From: Couchioplanes caeruleus
GTDB taxonomy: Bacteria > Actinomycetota > Actinomycetes > Mycobacteriales > Micromonosporaceae
Length of the DNA: 64,000 nucleotides
Direction of reading: 5' to 3'
Assembly: GCF_003751945.1 (NCBI RefSeq)
Contig: NZ_RJKL01000001.1
Span: 744,001-808,000, forward strand
Positions 8,195 through 16,999 of the stretch are shown piece after piece; within the stretch, counting starts at the first letter, position 1; each line of letters opens with the position of its first letter. The notes beneath the pieces are model-generated. The model was given only the letters and a program-made list of their open reading frames with translations. It was not told the DNA's origin and searched no databases. Both the position numbers and the translations under genes were made by a program.

Positions 8195-8932
8195 GTGGGC
8201 GTACACCTGCACTCCGGAACCGTCACCGAGGTGGTCTTCGACTTCCCGCCGGTCAACGCGCTGCCGGCGGCCGGCTGGACGGAGCTCGCCGAGGCCCTCG
8301 CCACGGCCGGCGCCGAGCCGGACACCCGCGTGGTGGTCCTGGCGGCCGAGGGCCGCGGCTTCTGCGCCGGCGTGGACATCAAAGAGATGCAACGCTCCCC
8401 GGGGCATGAGGCGCTGCTGGCCGCCAACCGGGGCTGCGCCGCGGCGTTCGCCGCGGTGTACGAGTGCCCGGTCCCGGTGATCGCCGCGGTGCAGGGCTTC
8501 TGCCTCGGCGGCGGCGTCGGCCTGGTGGGCAACGCCGACCTGATCGTGGCGGCCGATGACGCCGTCATCGGCCTGCCCGAGGTGGACCGGGGCGCGCTCG
8601 GCGCGGCCACCCACCTGTCCCGGCTGGTGCCGCCCCAGCTCATGCGGACGATGGTCTACACGTGCCGCACGGTGTCCGCCCACGATCTGCACCGGTACGG
8701 CACGGTGCTCTCGGTGGTGCCCGCCGCCGAGCTGCGCAAGGCGGCCCGCGAGGTGGCCGAGGAGATCGCGGCCAAGGACCCGGTGGTGATCCGACGGGCC
8801 AAGGAGGCCCTCAACGGCATCGATCCGGTCGACGTCAAGCGGTCGTACCGGTTCGAGCAGGGCTTCACCTTCGAGCTGAACCTGAGCGGCGCCGGCGACC
8901 GCGCCCGGCAGCGCTTCGTCGAGGGGCGGTGA
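8195..8932 (+). CDS. echA20: Enoyl-CoA hydratase-family ring D hydrolase EchA20
   Basis: A 245-residue crotonase-fold protein with the oxyanion-hole segments GRGFCAGVDIKEM and GFCLGGGVGLVGNAD. In M. tuberculosis EchA20 (Rv3550) hydrolytically opens the last cyclopentanone (ring D) of a HIP-derived CoA thioester. The gene order echA20-ipdA-ipdB-ipdC is the same here. GTG start; the next gene begins 3 bases after the stop. Controlled by the KstR2-type operator at 8169-8182. Confidence 0.9.
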   Translation: MGVHLHSGTVTEVVFDFPPVNALPAAGWTELAEALATAGAEPDTRVVVLAAEGRGFCAGVDIKEMQRSPGHEALLAANRGCAAAFAAVYECPVPVIAAVQGFCLGGGVGLVGNADLIVAADDAVIGLPEVDRGALGAATHLSRLVPPQLMRTMVYTCRTVSAHDLHRYGTVLSVVPAAELRKAAREVAEEIAAKDPVVIRRAKEALNGIDPVDVKRSYRFEQGFTFELNLSGAGDRARQRFVEGR

Positions 8933-8935
8933 GGC

Positions 8936-9781
8936 GTGGGCACGCAGATGTCCGTCGCGGACGTGGTCGGTGAACTGCGGTCCGGGATGACGATCGGGAT
9001 CGGCGGCTGGGGTTCCCGGCGCAAGCCGATGGCGCTGATCCGCGCGATCGCCCGGTCCGGGCTGACCGGCCTGACCGTGGTGAGCTTCGGCGGGCCGGAC
9101 GTCGGGCTGCTGATCGCGGCGGGCTGCGTACGCCGGGTGGTGACCGGCTTCGTCTCGCTGGACAGCATCCCGCTGGAGCCGCACTTCCGCCGGGCACGGC
9201 AGGAGGGCACGGTGACCCTGACCGAGCTGGACGAGGGAATGCTCTACTGGGGACTGCTGGCCGCCGCGAACCGGCTGCCGTTCCTGCCGATGCGGGCCGG
9301 GCTCGGCTCCGACGTGCCGCGGGTCGGCCCGGAGCTGCGGACCGTCCGTTCGCCGTACCCCGACGGCGAGGAGTTTCTCGCGGTGCCGGCGCTGCCGCTG
9401 GATGCCGCGCTGATCCACCTCAACCGGGCCGACGAGCGGGGCAACGGGCGCTATCTCGGCCCCGATCCCTACTTCGACGACTTGTTCTGCCTGGCCGCGC
9501 GGCGCCGCTACCTGTCCTGCGAGCGTGTGGTGGGCACGACCGAGCTGGTGGACGGCGGGCCGCCGCAGGGGCTGCTGGTCAACCGGATGATGGTGGACGG
9601 CGTGGTGGCCACCCCGAACGGCGCGCACTTCACGAGTTGCGTGCCCGACTACGGCCGCGACGAGGCGTTCCAGCGCGAGTACGCGGCCGCCGCGGCCAGC
9701 CCACCGGAGTGGGACCGGTTCCGCGAGACCTACCTGGACGGCGACGAGGCCGGCTACCAGAAGGCGGTGCGGGCACGATGA
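8936..9781 (+). CDS. ipdA: IpdA, alpha subunit of COCHEA-CoA hydrolase
   Basis: A 281-residue protein of the class I CoA-transferase family (subunit A), with GIGGWGSRRKPMALIRAIAR near the N-terminus. IpdAB in Mycobacterium and Rhodococcus is not a transferase but hydrolyses COCHEA-CoA, opening the last steroid ring (ring C). GTG start at the echA20 junction; the stop overlaps the ipdB start by 4 bases (ATGA), indicating translational coupling and equimolar subunits. Confidence 0.9.
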   Translation: MGTQMSVADVVGELRSGMTIGIGGWGSRRKPMALIRAIARSGLTGLTVVSFGGPDVGLLIAAGCVRRVVTGFVSLDSIPLEPHFRRARQEGTVTLTELDEGMLYWGLLAAANRLPFLPMRAGLGSDVPRVGPELRTVRSPYPDGEEFLAVPALPLDAALIHLNRADERGNGRYLGPDPYFDDLFCLAARRRYLSCERVVGTTELVDGGPPQGLLVNRMMVDGVVATPNGAHFTSCVPDYGRDEAFQREYAAAAASPPEWDRFRETYLDGDEAGYQKAVRAR

Positions 9782-10506
9782 GCGCACCGACCCGCGCGGA
9801 GGTCTGCGTGGTCGCGTGCGCGGAGACCTGGCGCGGCGACGGCGCGATCCTCGCCGGCCCCATGGCGCTCATCCCCCGCCTCGGCGCCCGGCTGGCGCAG
9901 CTCACCTTCGCCCCGGACCTCGTGCTGAGCGACGGTGAGGCGGCCCTCGTGCACGGCGACGCGGTCGAGGGCTGGCTGCCGTACCGCGCGGTGTTCCAGG
10001 TGGTGGCCTCGGGCCGGCGGCACGCGATGATGGGGGCGAGCCAGCTCGACCGCCACGGCAACCAGAACATCTCCTGCATCGGCGACTGGTCCCGGCCGAG
10101 CCGTCAACTCCTCGGCGTTCGCGGCGCGCCCGGCAACACCGTCAACCACGTCGTCAGCTACTGGGTGCCGCGGCATTCCCCGCGGATCTTCGTGGAGCGG
10201 GTCGACATGGTGTGCGGCATCGGCTACGACCGGGCCGCGGAACTCGGCGCGCCGGCCAACCGGTTCCACGAGATCCGTACGGTGGTCACCGATCTCGCCG
10301 TCCTGGACTTCGCGACCCCGGACCGCCGCATGCGGCTGCGCTCGGTGCACCCCGGCGTCACCGCGGCCGAGGTCGCACGGGCCACGGGCTTCCCGCTCGC
10401 CGCGCCGGCCGACGTGCCGCAGACCCGGCCGCCCACCACGGAGGAGCTGGCGCTGATCCGGGACCGTCTGGACCCGGACGGGTTGCGGGAGAGGGAACTG
10501 CGATGA
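9778..10506 (+). CDS. ipdB: IpdB, beta subunit of COCHEA-CoA hydrolase
   Basis: A 242-residue CoA-transferase-family beta subunit (ACAETWRGDGAILAGPMALIPRLGARLA; LVLSDGEAALV; ASQLDRHGNQNISCIGDW). It pairs with IpdA to form the ring C-opening hydrolase. Coupled to ipdA by ATGA, and its stop overlaps the ipdC ATG in the same way. Confidence 0.9.
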   Translation: MSAPTRAEVCVVACAETWRGDGAILAGPMALIPRLGARLAQLTFAPDLVLSDGEAALVHGDAVEGWLPYRAVFQVVASGRRHAMMGASQLDRHGNQNISCIGDWSRPSRQLLGVRGAPGNTVNHVVSYWVPRHSPRIFVERVDMVCGIGYDRAAELGAPANRFHEIRTVVTDLAVLDFATPDRRMRLRSVHPGVTAAEVARATGFPLAAPADVPQTRPPTTEELALIRDRLDPDGLRERELR

Positions 10507-11552
10507 GGACCCGCCTCACCGAGCTGCTCGGCTGCCGGCACCCGATCGTGCAGACCGGCATGGGATTCGTGTCCACACCCGCGCTGGTGGCAGCCACCTC
10601 GGGCGCGGGCGGCTTCGGGATCATCGCCTCCGCCGCCATGAGCCTCGACGAGCTGCGCGACGCCGTCCGCGAGGTGCGGCGGCACACCGACGCGCCGTTC
10701 GGGGTGAACGTCCGCGCCGACATCCCGGACGCCGCGGACCGCATCGACCTGCTGGTCCGCGAGCGGGTACGGCTGGCCTCGTTCGCGCTCGCGCCGAGCC
10801 GCGAGCTGATCCGCCGCTGCGCCGACGGCGGCGTGCTCACGATGCCCTCGGTCGGCGCGCTGCGGCACGCCGAGAAGGTGAGCGGCTGGGGTGTGGACGC
10901 GGTCCTGGTGCAGGGCGGCGAGGGCGGCGGGCACACCGGGCCGGTGCCCACCACCCTGTTGCTGCCGCAGGTGGTCGACGCCGTCGGTGTGCCCGTGGTG
11001 GCGGCCGGCGGCTTCTTCGACGGCCGGGGGCTGGTGGCCGCGCTGGCGTACGGCGCCGCCGGCATCGCCATGGGCACGCGGTTTCTGCTCACCTCGGACA
11101 GCCCGGTCGGTGCGGCGGTCAAGCGCCACTACCTGGCCGCGTCGGTCACCGGCACGGTGGTCACCACCCGGGTCGACGGCGTGCCGCACCGGGTGTTGCG
11201 CACCCCGTTCGTCGAGGCGCTCGAACGCTCCGGGCGGGTCTACGGCCTGGCCCGGTCGCTGCGGCACGCGCGCGCGTTCCGGCGCGAGACCGGCCTGTCG
11301 TGGGCGGCGCTGCTGCGGACCGGTCGCGCCACCCGGCGGGACCGCGGATTGTCGTGGGCGCAGACGGTGATGGCGGCCAACACCCCGGCGCTGCTGCGGA
11401 CGTCGATGGTGCAGGGCCGGCCCGAGTCCGGGGTGATGCCGGCCGGTCAGGTGGCCGGGCTCATCGACGACCTGCCGTCCTGCGCCGAGCTCATCGAGCG
11501 CATCATGAAGGAGGCGGACGACCGGCTCGCCGTGCTCAGCAGCGCTCGATGA
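10503..11552 (+). CDS. ipdC: IpdC, FMN-dependent reductase/oxidase (nitronate monooxygenase-like)
   Basis: A 349-residue TIM-barrel flavoprotein with the nitronate-monooxygenase signature: PIVQTGMGFVSTPALVAATSGAGGFG, QGGEGGGHTGPVPT and AAGGFFDGRGLVAALAYGA-GIAMGTRF (FMN phosphate). IpdC in M. tuberculosis (Rv3553) introduces unsaturation into a hydroxylated rings C/D CoA intermediate. Last gene of the echA20-ipdABC operon; it overlaps the 3' end of convergent fadA6 by 17 bases. Confidence 0.9.
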   Translation: MRTRLTELLGCRHPIVQTGMGFVSTPALVAATSGAGGFGIIASAAMSLDELRDAVREVRRHTDAPFGVNVRADIPDAADRIDLLVRERVRLASFALAPSRELIRRCADGGVLTMPSVGALRHAEKVSGWGVDAVLVQGGEGGGHTGPVPTTLLLPQVVDAVGVPVVAAGGFFDGRGLVAALAYGAAGIAMGTRFLLTSDSPVGAAVKRHYLAASVTGTVVTTRVDGVPHRVLRTPFVEALERSGRVYGLARSLRHARAFRRETGLSWAALLRTGRATRRDRGLSWAQTVMAANTPALLRTSMVQGRPESGVMPAGQVAGLIDDLPSCAELIERIMKEADDRLAVLSSAR

Positions 11553-12666
11553 CGGTGACGTTCGCCTGTCCCCCGCCCTCGCACATGGTCAGCAGGCCGT
11601 AGCGCCCTCCGGTGCGCTCCAGCTCGTGCAGCAGGGAGGTGAGCAGCCGGGCGCCGGTGGCGCCGAGCGGATGCCCGAGCGCGATCGCGCCGCCGTTGAC
11701 GTTGACGCGCTCCGGGTCGGCGCCGGTCTCCCGCAGCCAGGCGAGCACCACGGCGGCGAACGCCTCGTTGACCTCGCACAGGTCGATGTCCGCGATCGCC
11801 ATGCCGGCGCGGCGCAGCGCATGGGCGGTCGCCTCGAACGGGGCGGTGAGCATCAGCACGGGATCGCCGCCGCGGGCGGAGATGTGGTGGATCCGGGCGC
11901 GGGGGTGCAGGCCGTGCGTGCGTACGGCGGCCTCGGAGGCGACGAGCAGCGCGGCGGCACCGTCGGCGAGCTGGCTCGACGTGGCCGCGGTGGTGGCGCC
12001 GTCCGGGCGCAGCGGTGCCAGCGCGGCCATCCGCGCGGCCGAGGTGTCCCGGCGCGGGCCCTCGTCGGTGCCGCACCCGCCCAGCGGCGCGATCTCGGCG
12101 GCGAACCGGCCCTCGTCGATCGCGCGGATCGCCCGCCGGTGGCTGGTCAGTGCGTACTCGTCGAGGTCGCCGCGGGTCAGGCCCCACTTCGCGGCGATCT
12201 CGTCGGCGCTGCGGAACTGCGAGATCTCCTGGTCGCCGTAGCGGGCGGCCCATCCGGCCGAACCCGCGTACGGCCCGTGCGGCGCCATGGCGCTGCCGAT
12301 CGGCACCTGGCTCATGCTCTGCACGCCGCCGGCCACCACCAGGTCGGCGGTGCCGCTCAGGACCGCCTGCGCGGCGAAGTGGACCGCCTGCTGGGCGGAG
12401 CCGCACTGCCGGTCGACCGTCACGCCGGGCACGTGCTCGGGCAGGCCCGCGGCGAGCCAGCTCGTCCGGGCGATGTCGCCGGACTGCGGGCCGATCGTGT
12501 CCACGCAGCCGAGGACGACGTCGTCGACGGCGGCCGGATCGGCCCCCGTGCGCGTCAGCAGCGCGGAGATGACGTGCGCGCCGAGATCCGCCGGGTGGAC
12601 CGCGGCCAGCCCGCCGCCGCGGCGGCCGACGGGGGTACGGACAGCACCGACCAGAAACGCCTCCAC
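11536..12666 (-). CDS. fadA6: Acetyl-CoA acyltransferase FadA6
   Basis: A 376-residue thiolase. Acylated Cys in VDRQCGSAQQA, histidine in [18 protein letters not shown] and second Cys in LLTMCEGGGQANVT. The N-terminus aligns with M. tuberculosis FadA6 (Rv3556c), which thiolyses a product of ring C opening. GTG at 12666 chosen over ATG 12687 because GGAGG lies about 9 bases upstream and it matches the family N-terminus. The operator in front is of the KstR type rather than KstR2, unusual for this gene. Confidence 0.88.
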   Translation of the reverse strand: MEAFLVGAVRTPVGRRGGGLAAVHPADLGAHVISALLTRTGADPAAVDDVVLGCVDTIGPQSGDIARTSWLAAGLPEHVPGVTVDRQCGSAQQAVHFAAQAVLSGTADLVVAGGVQSMSQVPIGSAMAPHGPYAGSAGWAARYGDQEISQFRSADEIAAKWGLTRGDLDEYALTSHRRAIRAIDEGRFAAEIAPLGGCGTDEGPRRDTSAARMAALAPLRPDGATTAATSSQLADGAAALLVASEAAVRTHGLHPRARIHHISARGGDPVLMLTAPFEATAHALRRAGMAIADIDLCEVNEAFAAVVLAWLRETGADPERVNVNGGAIALGHPLGATGARLLTSLLHELERTGGRYGLLTMCEGGGQANVTVIERC

Positions 12667-12696
12667 GGTTGACGCCCTCCGCCCCATCGTCTCTAC

Positions 12697-12710
12697 TAGA
12701 ACCTGTTCTA
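12697..12710. promoter_or_regulatory. KstR-type operator between fadA6 and fadE26
   Basis: TAGAACCTGTTCTA fits TnnAACnnGTTnnA. It lies between divergent fadA6 and fadE26, 22 bases before the fadE26 ATG. Confidence 0.85.
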
Positions 12711-12732
12711 ATCTAACGGATCGGGGCCACCC

Positions 12733-13911
12733 ATGCACGTCGGATACACGCCGGCGCACGTGCAGCTGCGCCGGCAGCTTCGGGCATACTTCGCCGACCT
12801 GATGACGCCGTCGCTGCGCGAAGCACTGACCGACCAGGACGGCGAATACGGCGACGGCGACGCGTACCGGACGGTGGTGCGCCAGTTGGGCCGCGACGGC
12901 TGGCTGGCGCTCGGCTGGCCGGTGGAGCACGGCGGCGGCGGGCGGTCGCGGATGGAGCAGCTCGTCTTCGCCGACGAGGCCGCGATGGCCGGGGTGCCGG
13001 TGCCGTTCCTGACCCTCTTCACGGTCGGTCCGACGATCATGCGACACGGCACGCCCGAGCAGCGCGCCGAGCTGCTGCCGCGGATCGCCGCCGGCGAGGT
13101 CCACTTCTCGATCGGCTACTCGGAACCGGACGCCGGCACCGACCTCGCGGCGCTGCGCACCCGGGCGGTCCGCGACGGCGACCACTACGTCGTCACCGGC
13201 CAGAAGATGTGGACGAGCCTCATCCAGTACGCCGACTACGTCTGGCTCGCCTGCCGCACCGATCCGGAGGCGCCCCGCCACAAGGGTCTGTCGATCCTCA
13301 TCGTGCCCACCGACGCGCCCGGCTTCTCCTGGACGCCGGTGCGCACCGTGGCCGGACCGACCACCAGCGCGACCTACTACGCCGACGTGCGGGTCCCGGC
13401 GACCGCGCTGGTGGGAGTGGAGAACCAGGGTTGGCGACTGATCACCGACCAGCTCAACCACGAGCGGGTGGCGCTCACCTCGGCCGCCCCGCTGCGCCGG
13501 GCGCTGCGCGAGGTCGCCGACTGGGCCGGCCAGACCCGGCTCGGCGACGGCCGGCGGGTGATCGACCAGGAGTGGGTGCGGCTGCATCTCGCCCGGGTGC
13601 ACGCGCGGACCGAGGTGCTGAAGCTGTTCAACTGGCGCACGGCGTCCGACGGCGACGGCACGCTCGCCGCGGCCGGGGCCTCGGCCGGCAAGGTGTACGG
13701 CACCGAGCTGGCGGTCGAGGCGTACCGCCTGCTCATGGAGGTGCTCGGGCCGGCCGCCACGGTCCGGGCCGGCTCGCCCGGCGCGCTGCTGCACGGCCGG
13801 ATCGAGCGCATGCACCGTGCGTCGCTGATCCTCACCTTCGGCGGCGGCACGAACGAGGTGCAGCGGGACATCATCGCGGCCGGGCCGCTCGGCCTGCCCG
13901 TGCGCCGATAG
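12733..13911 (+). CDS. fadE26: Acyl-CoA dehydrogenase FadE26 (ChsE4 subunit)
   Basis: A 392-residue acyl-CoA dehydrogenase very close to FadE26 (Rv3504): MHVGYTPAHVQLRRQLRAYF, SIGYSEPDAGTDLAALRT, SATYYADVRVP and FGGGTNEVQRDII. The likely catalytic base is E244 in NHERVAL, as in ChsE4. In mycobacteria FadE26-FadE27 form a heterotetramer dehydrogenating the CoA thioester of the full sterol side chain (3-oxo-cholest-4-en-26-oyl-CoA). First gene of a KstR-type operon with fadE27 and an F420 oxidoreductase. Confidence 0.9.
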   Translation: MHVGYTPAHVQLRRQLRAYFADLMTPSLREALTDQDGEYGDGDAYRTVVRQLGRDGWLALGWPVEHGGGGRSRMEQLVFADEAAMAGVPVPFLTLFTVGPTIMRHGTPEQRAELLPRIAAGEVHFSIGYSEPDAGTDLAALRTRAVRDGDHYVVTGQKMWTSLIQYADYVWLACRTDPEAPRHKGLSILIVPTDAPGFSWTPVRTVAGPTTSATYYADVRVPATALVGVENQGWRLITDQLNHERVALTSAAPLRRALREVADWAGQTRLGDGRRVIDQEWVRLHLARVHARTEVLKLFNWRTASDGDGTLAAAGASAGKVYGTELAVEAYRLLMEVLGPAATVRAGSPGALLHGRIERMHRASLILTFGGGTNEVQRDIIAAGPLGLPVRR

Positions 13912-13921
13912 GGGTGCTGAC

Positions 13922-14956
13922 GTGGACTTCTCATTGAGCGACGAGGCGCGGGAGCTGGCCGCCCTGACGCGGGACCTGGCGGCCTCCGGCCGTCCGCTGT
14001 GGCCGGCGCTGGCCGACGCCGGCGTGCTCGCCGCCGCCCTGCCCAAGCGGGCGGGCGGCGAGGGGTACGGGCTGCTGGAGCAGTGCGCCATCCTGATCGA
14101 GCTGGGTCGGGCCGCGGCCGCCGTGCCGTACCTGCCGTCGATCGTGGTGGCGGCCGGCACGCTGGCCCGGTTCGGCACCGAGGAGCAGGTGACCGAGTGG
14201 GCCGTTCCGGCGAGCCGGGGCGAGGTCGTGCTCACCGCCACGGCCGGCACGGTCCGCGCCGAGCGGGTCAAGCAGGGCTGGCGGCTGGACGGCACGATCC
14301 CGGCCGTCCCGGCCGCGATCGCCGCCAGCATGCTGCTGGTGCCGACGGAGGCGGGGATCTTCCTGGTCAGGCCGGACGACGACGGTGTCGCCGTGGAGGA
14401 ACAGCACGTGGCCGGCGGCCCCGGCGCGGGCCTGCTGCGGTGCGACGGCACGGTCGTGCCCGGCGACCGGCTGCTCGCGGACCCGGCACCGAGGGCCTGG
14501 CTGGGCGCGTACGCGACGGTCGGCACGTGCGCGGCCCAGCTCGGCGTGGTGGAACGGGCCCTGGAGATGACCGCGGAGTACGCGCGTACCCGGGTCCAGT
14601 TCGAGCGGCCGATCGGGGCGTTTCAGGCCGTCGCGCAGCGGCTGGCCGACGCCTACATCGACGTCGAGGCGCTACGGGTCGCGCTCTGGCAGGCCGCCTG
14701 GCGGCTGTCCGAGCATCCGGGCGCCGCCGCCGAGGTGGCCACGGCGGGCTTCTGGGCCGCCGAGGCGGGGCATCGGGTGGCGCACACCGCGGTGCACGTC
14801 CACGGCGGCGTCGGCATCGACGTCGAATACCCGCTGCACCGGTACTTCCTCGCCGCGAAGTACCACGAGTTCCTGCTGGGCGGTGCCACGGCGCAGTTGC
14901 TGGCCCTCGGCGACACCCTGCGGTCGCCGGTCGAACGCGTGGGAGTTTTCGAATGA
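13922..14956 (+). CDS. fadE27: Acyl-CoA dehydrogenase FadE27 (ChsE5 subunit)
   Basis: A 344-residue partner subunit, shorter and more divergent, as usual for the structural half of the alpha2beta2 dehydrogenases of steroid degraders. Matches FadE27 (Rv3505) in GVLERALEMTAEYARTRVQF-like and AEAGHRVAHTAVHVHGGVG segments. GTG start 10 bases after fadE26. The stop overlaps the next ATG by 4 bases. It completes the FAD site at the dimer interface with FadE26 (family knowledge). Confidence 0.9.
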   Translation: MDFSLSDEARELAALTRDLAASGRPLWPALADAGVLAAALPKRAGGEGYGLLEQCAILIELGRAAAAVPYLPSIVVAAGTLARFGTEEQVTEWAVPASRGEVVLTATAGTVRAERVKQGWRLDGTIPAVPAAIAASMLLVPTEAGIFLVRPDDDGVAVEEQHVAGGPGAGLLRCDGTVVPGDRLLADPAPRAWLGAYATVGTCAAQLGVVERALEMTAEYARTRVQFERPIGAFQAVAQRLADAYIDVEALRVALWQAAWRLSEHPGAAAEVATAGFWAAEAGHRVAHTAVHVHGGVGIDVEYPLHRYFLAAKYHEFLLGGATAQLLALGDTLRSPVERVGVFE

Positions 14957-15825
14957 AGTTCACCCTCGGCATCGCGCTGAACCCACTGGACCAGCTCATC
15001 GAGCTCGCCCGGACCGCCGAGGAGTGCGGCTTCTCGGCGATCGCCCTGCCCGACTCCCTCTTCTACGGTGAGCACGCCGGCGCGGCCTATCCGTACACCT
15101 CGGACGGCCGGCGGTTCTGGACCGCCGACACGCCCTGGGCCGACCCGATGGTCACCGCCGGGGCGCTGGGCGCGGTCACCGAGCGGATCCGCTTCTATAC
15201 CCAGGTGCTCAAGCTCGGGCCGCGCAATCCGGTGCTGCTGGCGCGCCAGGTGGGCTCGGTGGCGAACCTGACCGGCAACCGGTTCGGCCTCGGCGTCGGG
15301 CTCGGCTGGAATCCCGAGGAGTCGCTGTGGTGCGGCGCCCCGTTCACCGAGCGGGCGGGCCGGGCCGACGAGGCGATCGAGGTGCTGCGGCTCATCCTCG
15401 GCGGCGGCATGGTGGAGTACCACGGCAAGCACTTCGACTTCGGCCGGTTGCAGATGAGCCCCGCGCCGAGCGAGCCGGTCCCGATCTACGTGGGAGGCCA
15501 CGCCGAGCCGGCGCTGCGCCGCGCGGCGCGCACCGGCGACGGCTGGACCTCGGCCATGATCCGCTTCGACGACCTGTCGGAGATCATCGCGCGCCTGTCG
15601 CGCCTGCGCACCGAGTACGGCCGGGACGGCGAGCCGTTCGAGATCCAGGCGGTATGCGTGGACGCTGCCGGGCTCGACGGCTTCCGCCGGCAGGCCGACA
15701 TCGGGGTGACCGACGCGATCGTGATGCCCTGGATCGCGGAGGGGACCGGGTTCGACGCCCCGGTGGCCGCCAAGAAGGACGCTCTGCGCCGGTTCGCGGA
15801 TCAGATCATCGGCCGGATGGGCTGA
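14953..15825 (+). CDS. LLM-class F420-dependent oxidoreductase (Rv3520c type)
   Basis: A 290-residue luciferase-like protein (MKFTLGIALNPLDQLIELARTAEE; GVGLGWNPEES; PIYVGGHAEPALRRAARTGDGW). Translationally coupled to fadE27. M. tuberculosis has an F420-type oxidoreductase (Rv3520c) in the corresponding KstR regulon; the substrate is unknown. The 3' end overlaps the convergent sulfotransferase gene by 20 bases. Confidence 0.83.
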   Translation: MKFTLGIALNPLDQLIELARTAEECGFSAIALPDSLFYGEHAGAAYPYTSDGRRFWTADTPWADPMVTAGALGAVTERIRFYTQVLKLGPRNPVLLARQVGSVANLTGNRFGLGVGLGWNPEESLWCGAPFTERAGRADEAIEVLRLILGGGMVEYHGKHFDFGRLQMSPAPSEPVPIYVGGHAEPALRRAARTGDGWTSAMIRFDDLSEIIARLSRLRTEYGRDGEPFEIQAVCVDAAGLDGFRRQADIGVTDAIVMPWIAEGTGFDAPVAAKKDALRRFADQIIGRMG

Positions 15826-16984
15826 CGCCGGGGTAGGTGGCCAGATAGTCACCGAACGCCTCGTCGACCTCGGCCGCGGTAAGCCCGAAGTCGGCGAGCT
15901 CGTACCGGTGCGCGGGGCGGGCGAGACCCGAGCGGCTCCGGGCGTGCAGGGCCAGCATCGCGGTCCGCGCCTGCGGGCTGAGCGGGCGGCCCAGCCGGTC
16001 GTAGATCGCCGCGACGATCCCGATCGGATCGGCCACGAAGTCGTCGTAGCCGACGTCGATGAAGTGCTCCGGGGCGTGCCGCTCCCGGTCGGCGAGGAAC
16101 CGGCGTACGCCGCGCGACCAGAGCGCGAGCTGGCCGCGCCCGACCGTCTCGCCTCCGAACCGCTCGGACCAGCCGCGTGCGGCCCGGGCGTTGAGGCTGC
16201 ACACCGACGCGATCGCGGTGCGCGGCGCCCGGTGGGTCTGGATCACCACGGCGTCGGGATAGGCGGCGAGCAGCGCGTCCAGGGCGAACAGGTGGCTGGG
16301 GTTCTTCAGCACCCAGCGGCGGTCCCGGTCCGGCAGGCCGATGAGCTGCAGATTCCGCCGGTGCCGGCGGTAGGCCGAAGTCCAGTCCTGCGTCGCCAGC
16401 CAGCCGGAGTAGGCCGGGATGTGCGCCAGGCACTCGAAGGACACCGACCTCATCGACTGGCACAGCAGCCGCCAGCATTCCTCGACCTGGTCGGCGGCGG
16501 TGTAGTGCATGCCCATGAACTCCGGGTCGGACTCGTGGTGCCGTCCGAACCCGGCCTGCAGCGCGGAATAGACGGGATGGGACTCCCAGTCCTGGCGGGG
16601 CGGCCGGGGCTGCGGTGCCTCGGCGAGCCAGAGCTCGAGGCCCTGGTGCGCCGGGTCGGCGGCGAGCAGGCGGTGCAGGGCCGTCGTACCGGTGCGCGGC
16701 AGGCCGGTCACGAAGATCGGCCGGGTCACGGCCACCGACGCGTGCTCCGGATGCTGCCGCCAGGCCGCCTCACTGAGCAGCCGCGACACCAGCGCCGTGC
16801 GCACCATCGCCCGGGTCGCCCTGCTGCCGGCCGGGGTGAAAGCACTCTCCGTCGCGTACGAGGCCAGCAGCACCCGCAGACCGTCGAGGTAGTCGTCGTC
16901 GCCGAAGTCGTCCAGGCCGGTGAGCCGGGTGGCCGAGGCGTGCAGGTCCTCGACCGTACCCACGTCGGTGCGGGTGGTGTGCAT
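15806..16984 (-). CDS. Sulfotransferase-family protein (Rv3529c-like)
   Basis: A 392-residue protein with the PAPS 5'-phosphosulfate loop TGLPRTGTT (93-101), followed by TALHRLL, and a later HRAPRTAIASVCSLNARAAR segment that fits the 3'-phosphate region. The family transfers sulfate to hydroxyls of lipids or steroids. It is the last gene of a three-gene operon whose order (385-aa protein, SDR, sulfotransferase) mirrors Rv3531c-Rv3530c-Rv3529c of the mycobacterial KstR regulon. A catabolic role for a sulfotransferase is unexplained; an unconventional reaction or steroid sulfation is possible. Confidence 0.82.
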   Translation of the reverse strand: MHTTRTDVGTVEDLHASATRLTGLDDFGDDDYLDGLRVLLASYATESAFTPAGSRATRAMVRTALVSRLLSEAAWRQHPEHASVAVTRPIFVTGLPRTGTTALHRLLAADPAHQGLELWLAEAPQPRPPRQDWESHPVYSALQAGFGRHHESDPEFMGMHYTAADQVEECWRLLCQSMRSVSFECLAHIPAYSGWLATQDWTSAYRRHRRNLQLIGLPDRDRRWVLKNPSHLFALDALLAAYPDAVVIQTHRAPRTAIASVCSLNARAARGWSERFGGETVGRGQLALWSRGVRRFLADRERHAPEHFIDVGYDDFVADPIGIVAAIYDRLGRPLSPQARTAMLALHARSRSGLARPAHRYELADFGLTAAEVDEAFGDYLATYPGVSPSGR

Positions 16985-16999
16985 GCCGGTCCCCCTCGC

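Noticed and set aside
11536..14526. Extended minus-strand frame reading through fadA6 into fadE26/fadE27
   Set aside because: Only the last 376 codons look like a thiolase; the upstream part is antisense to two acyl-CoA dehydrogenases and crosses the operator.
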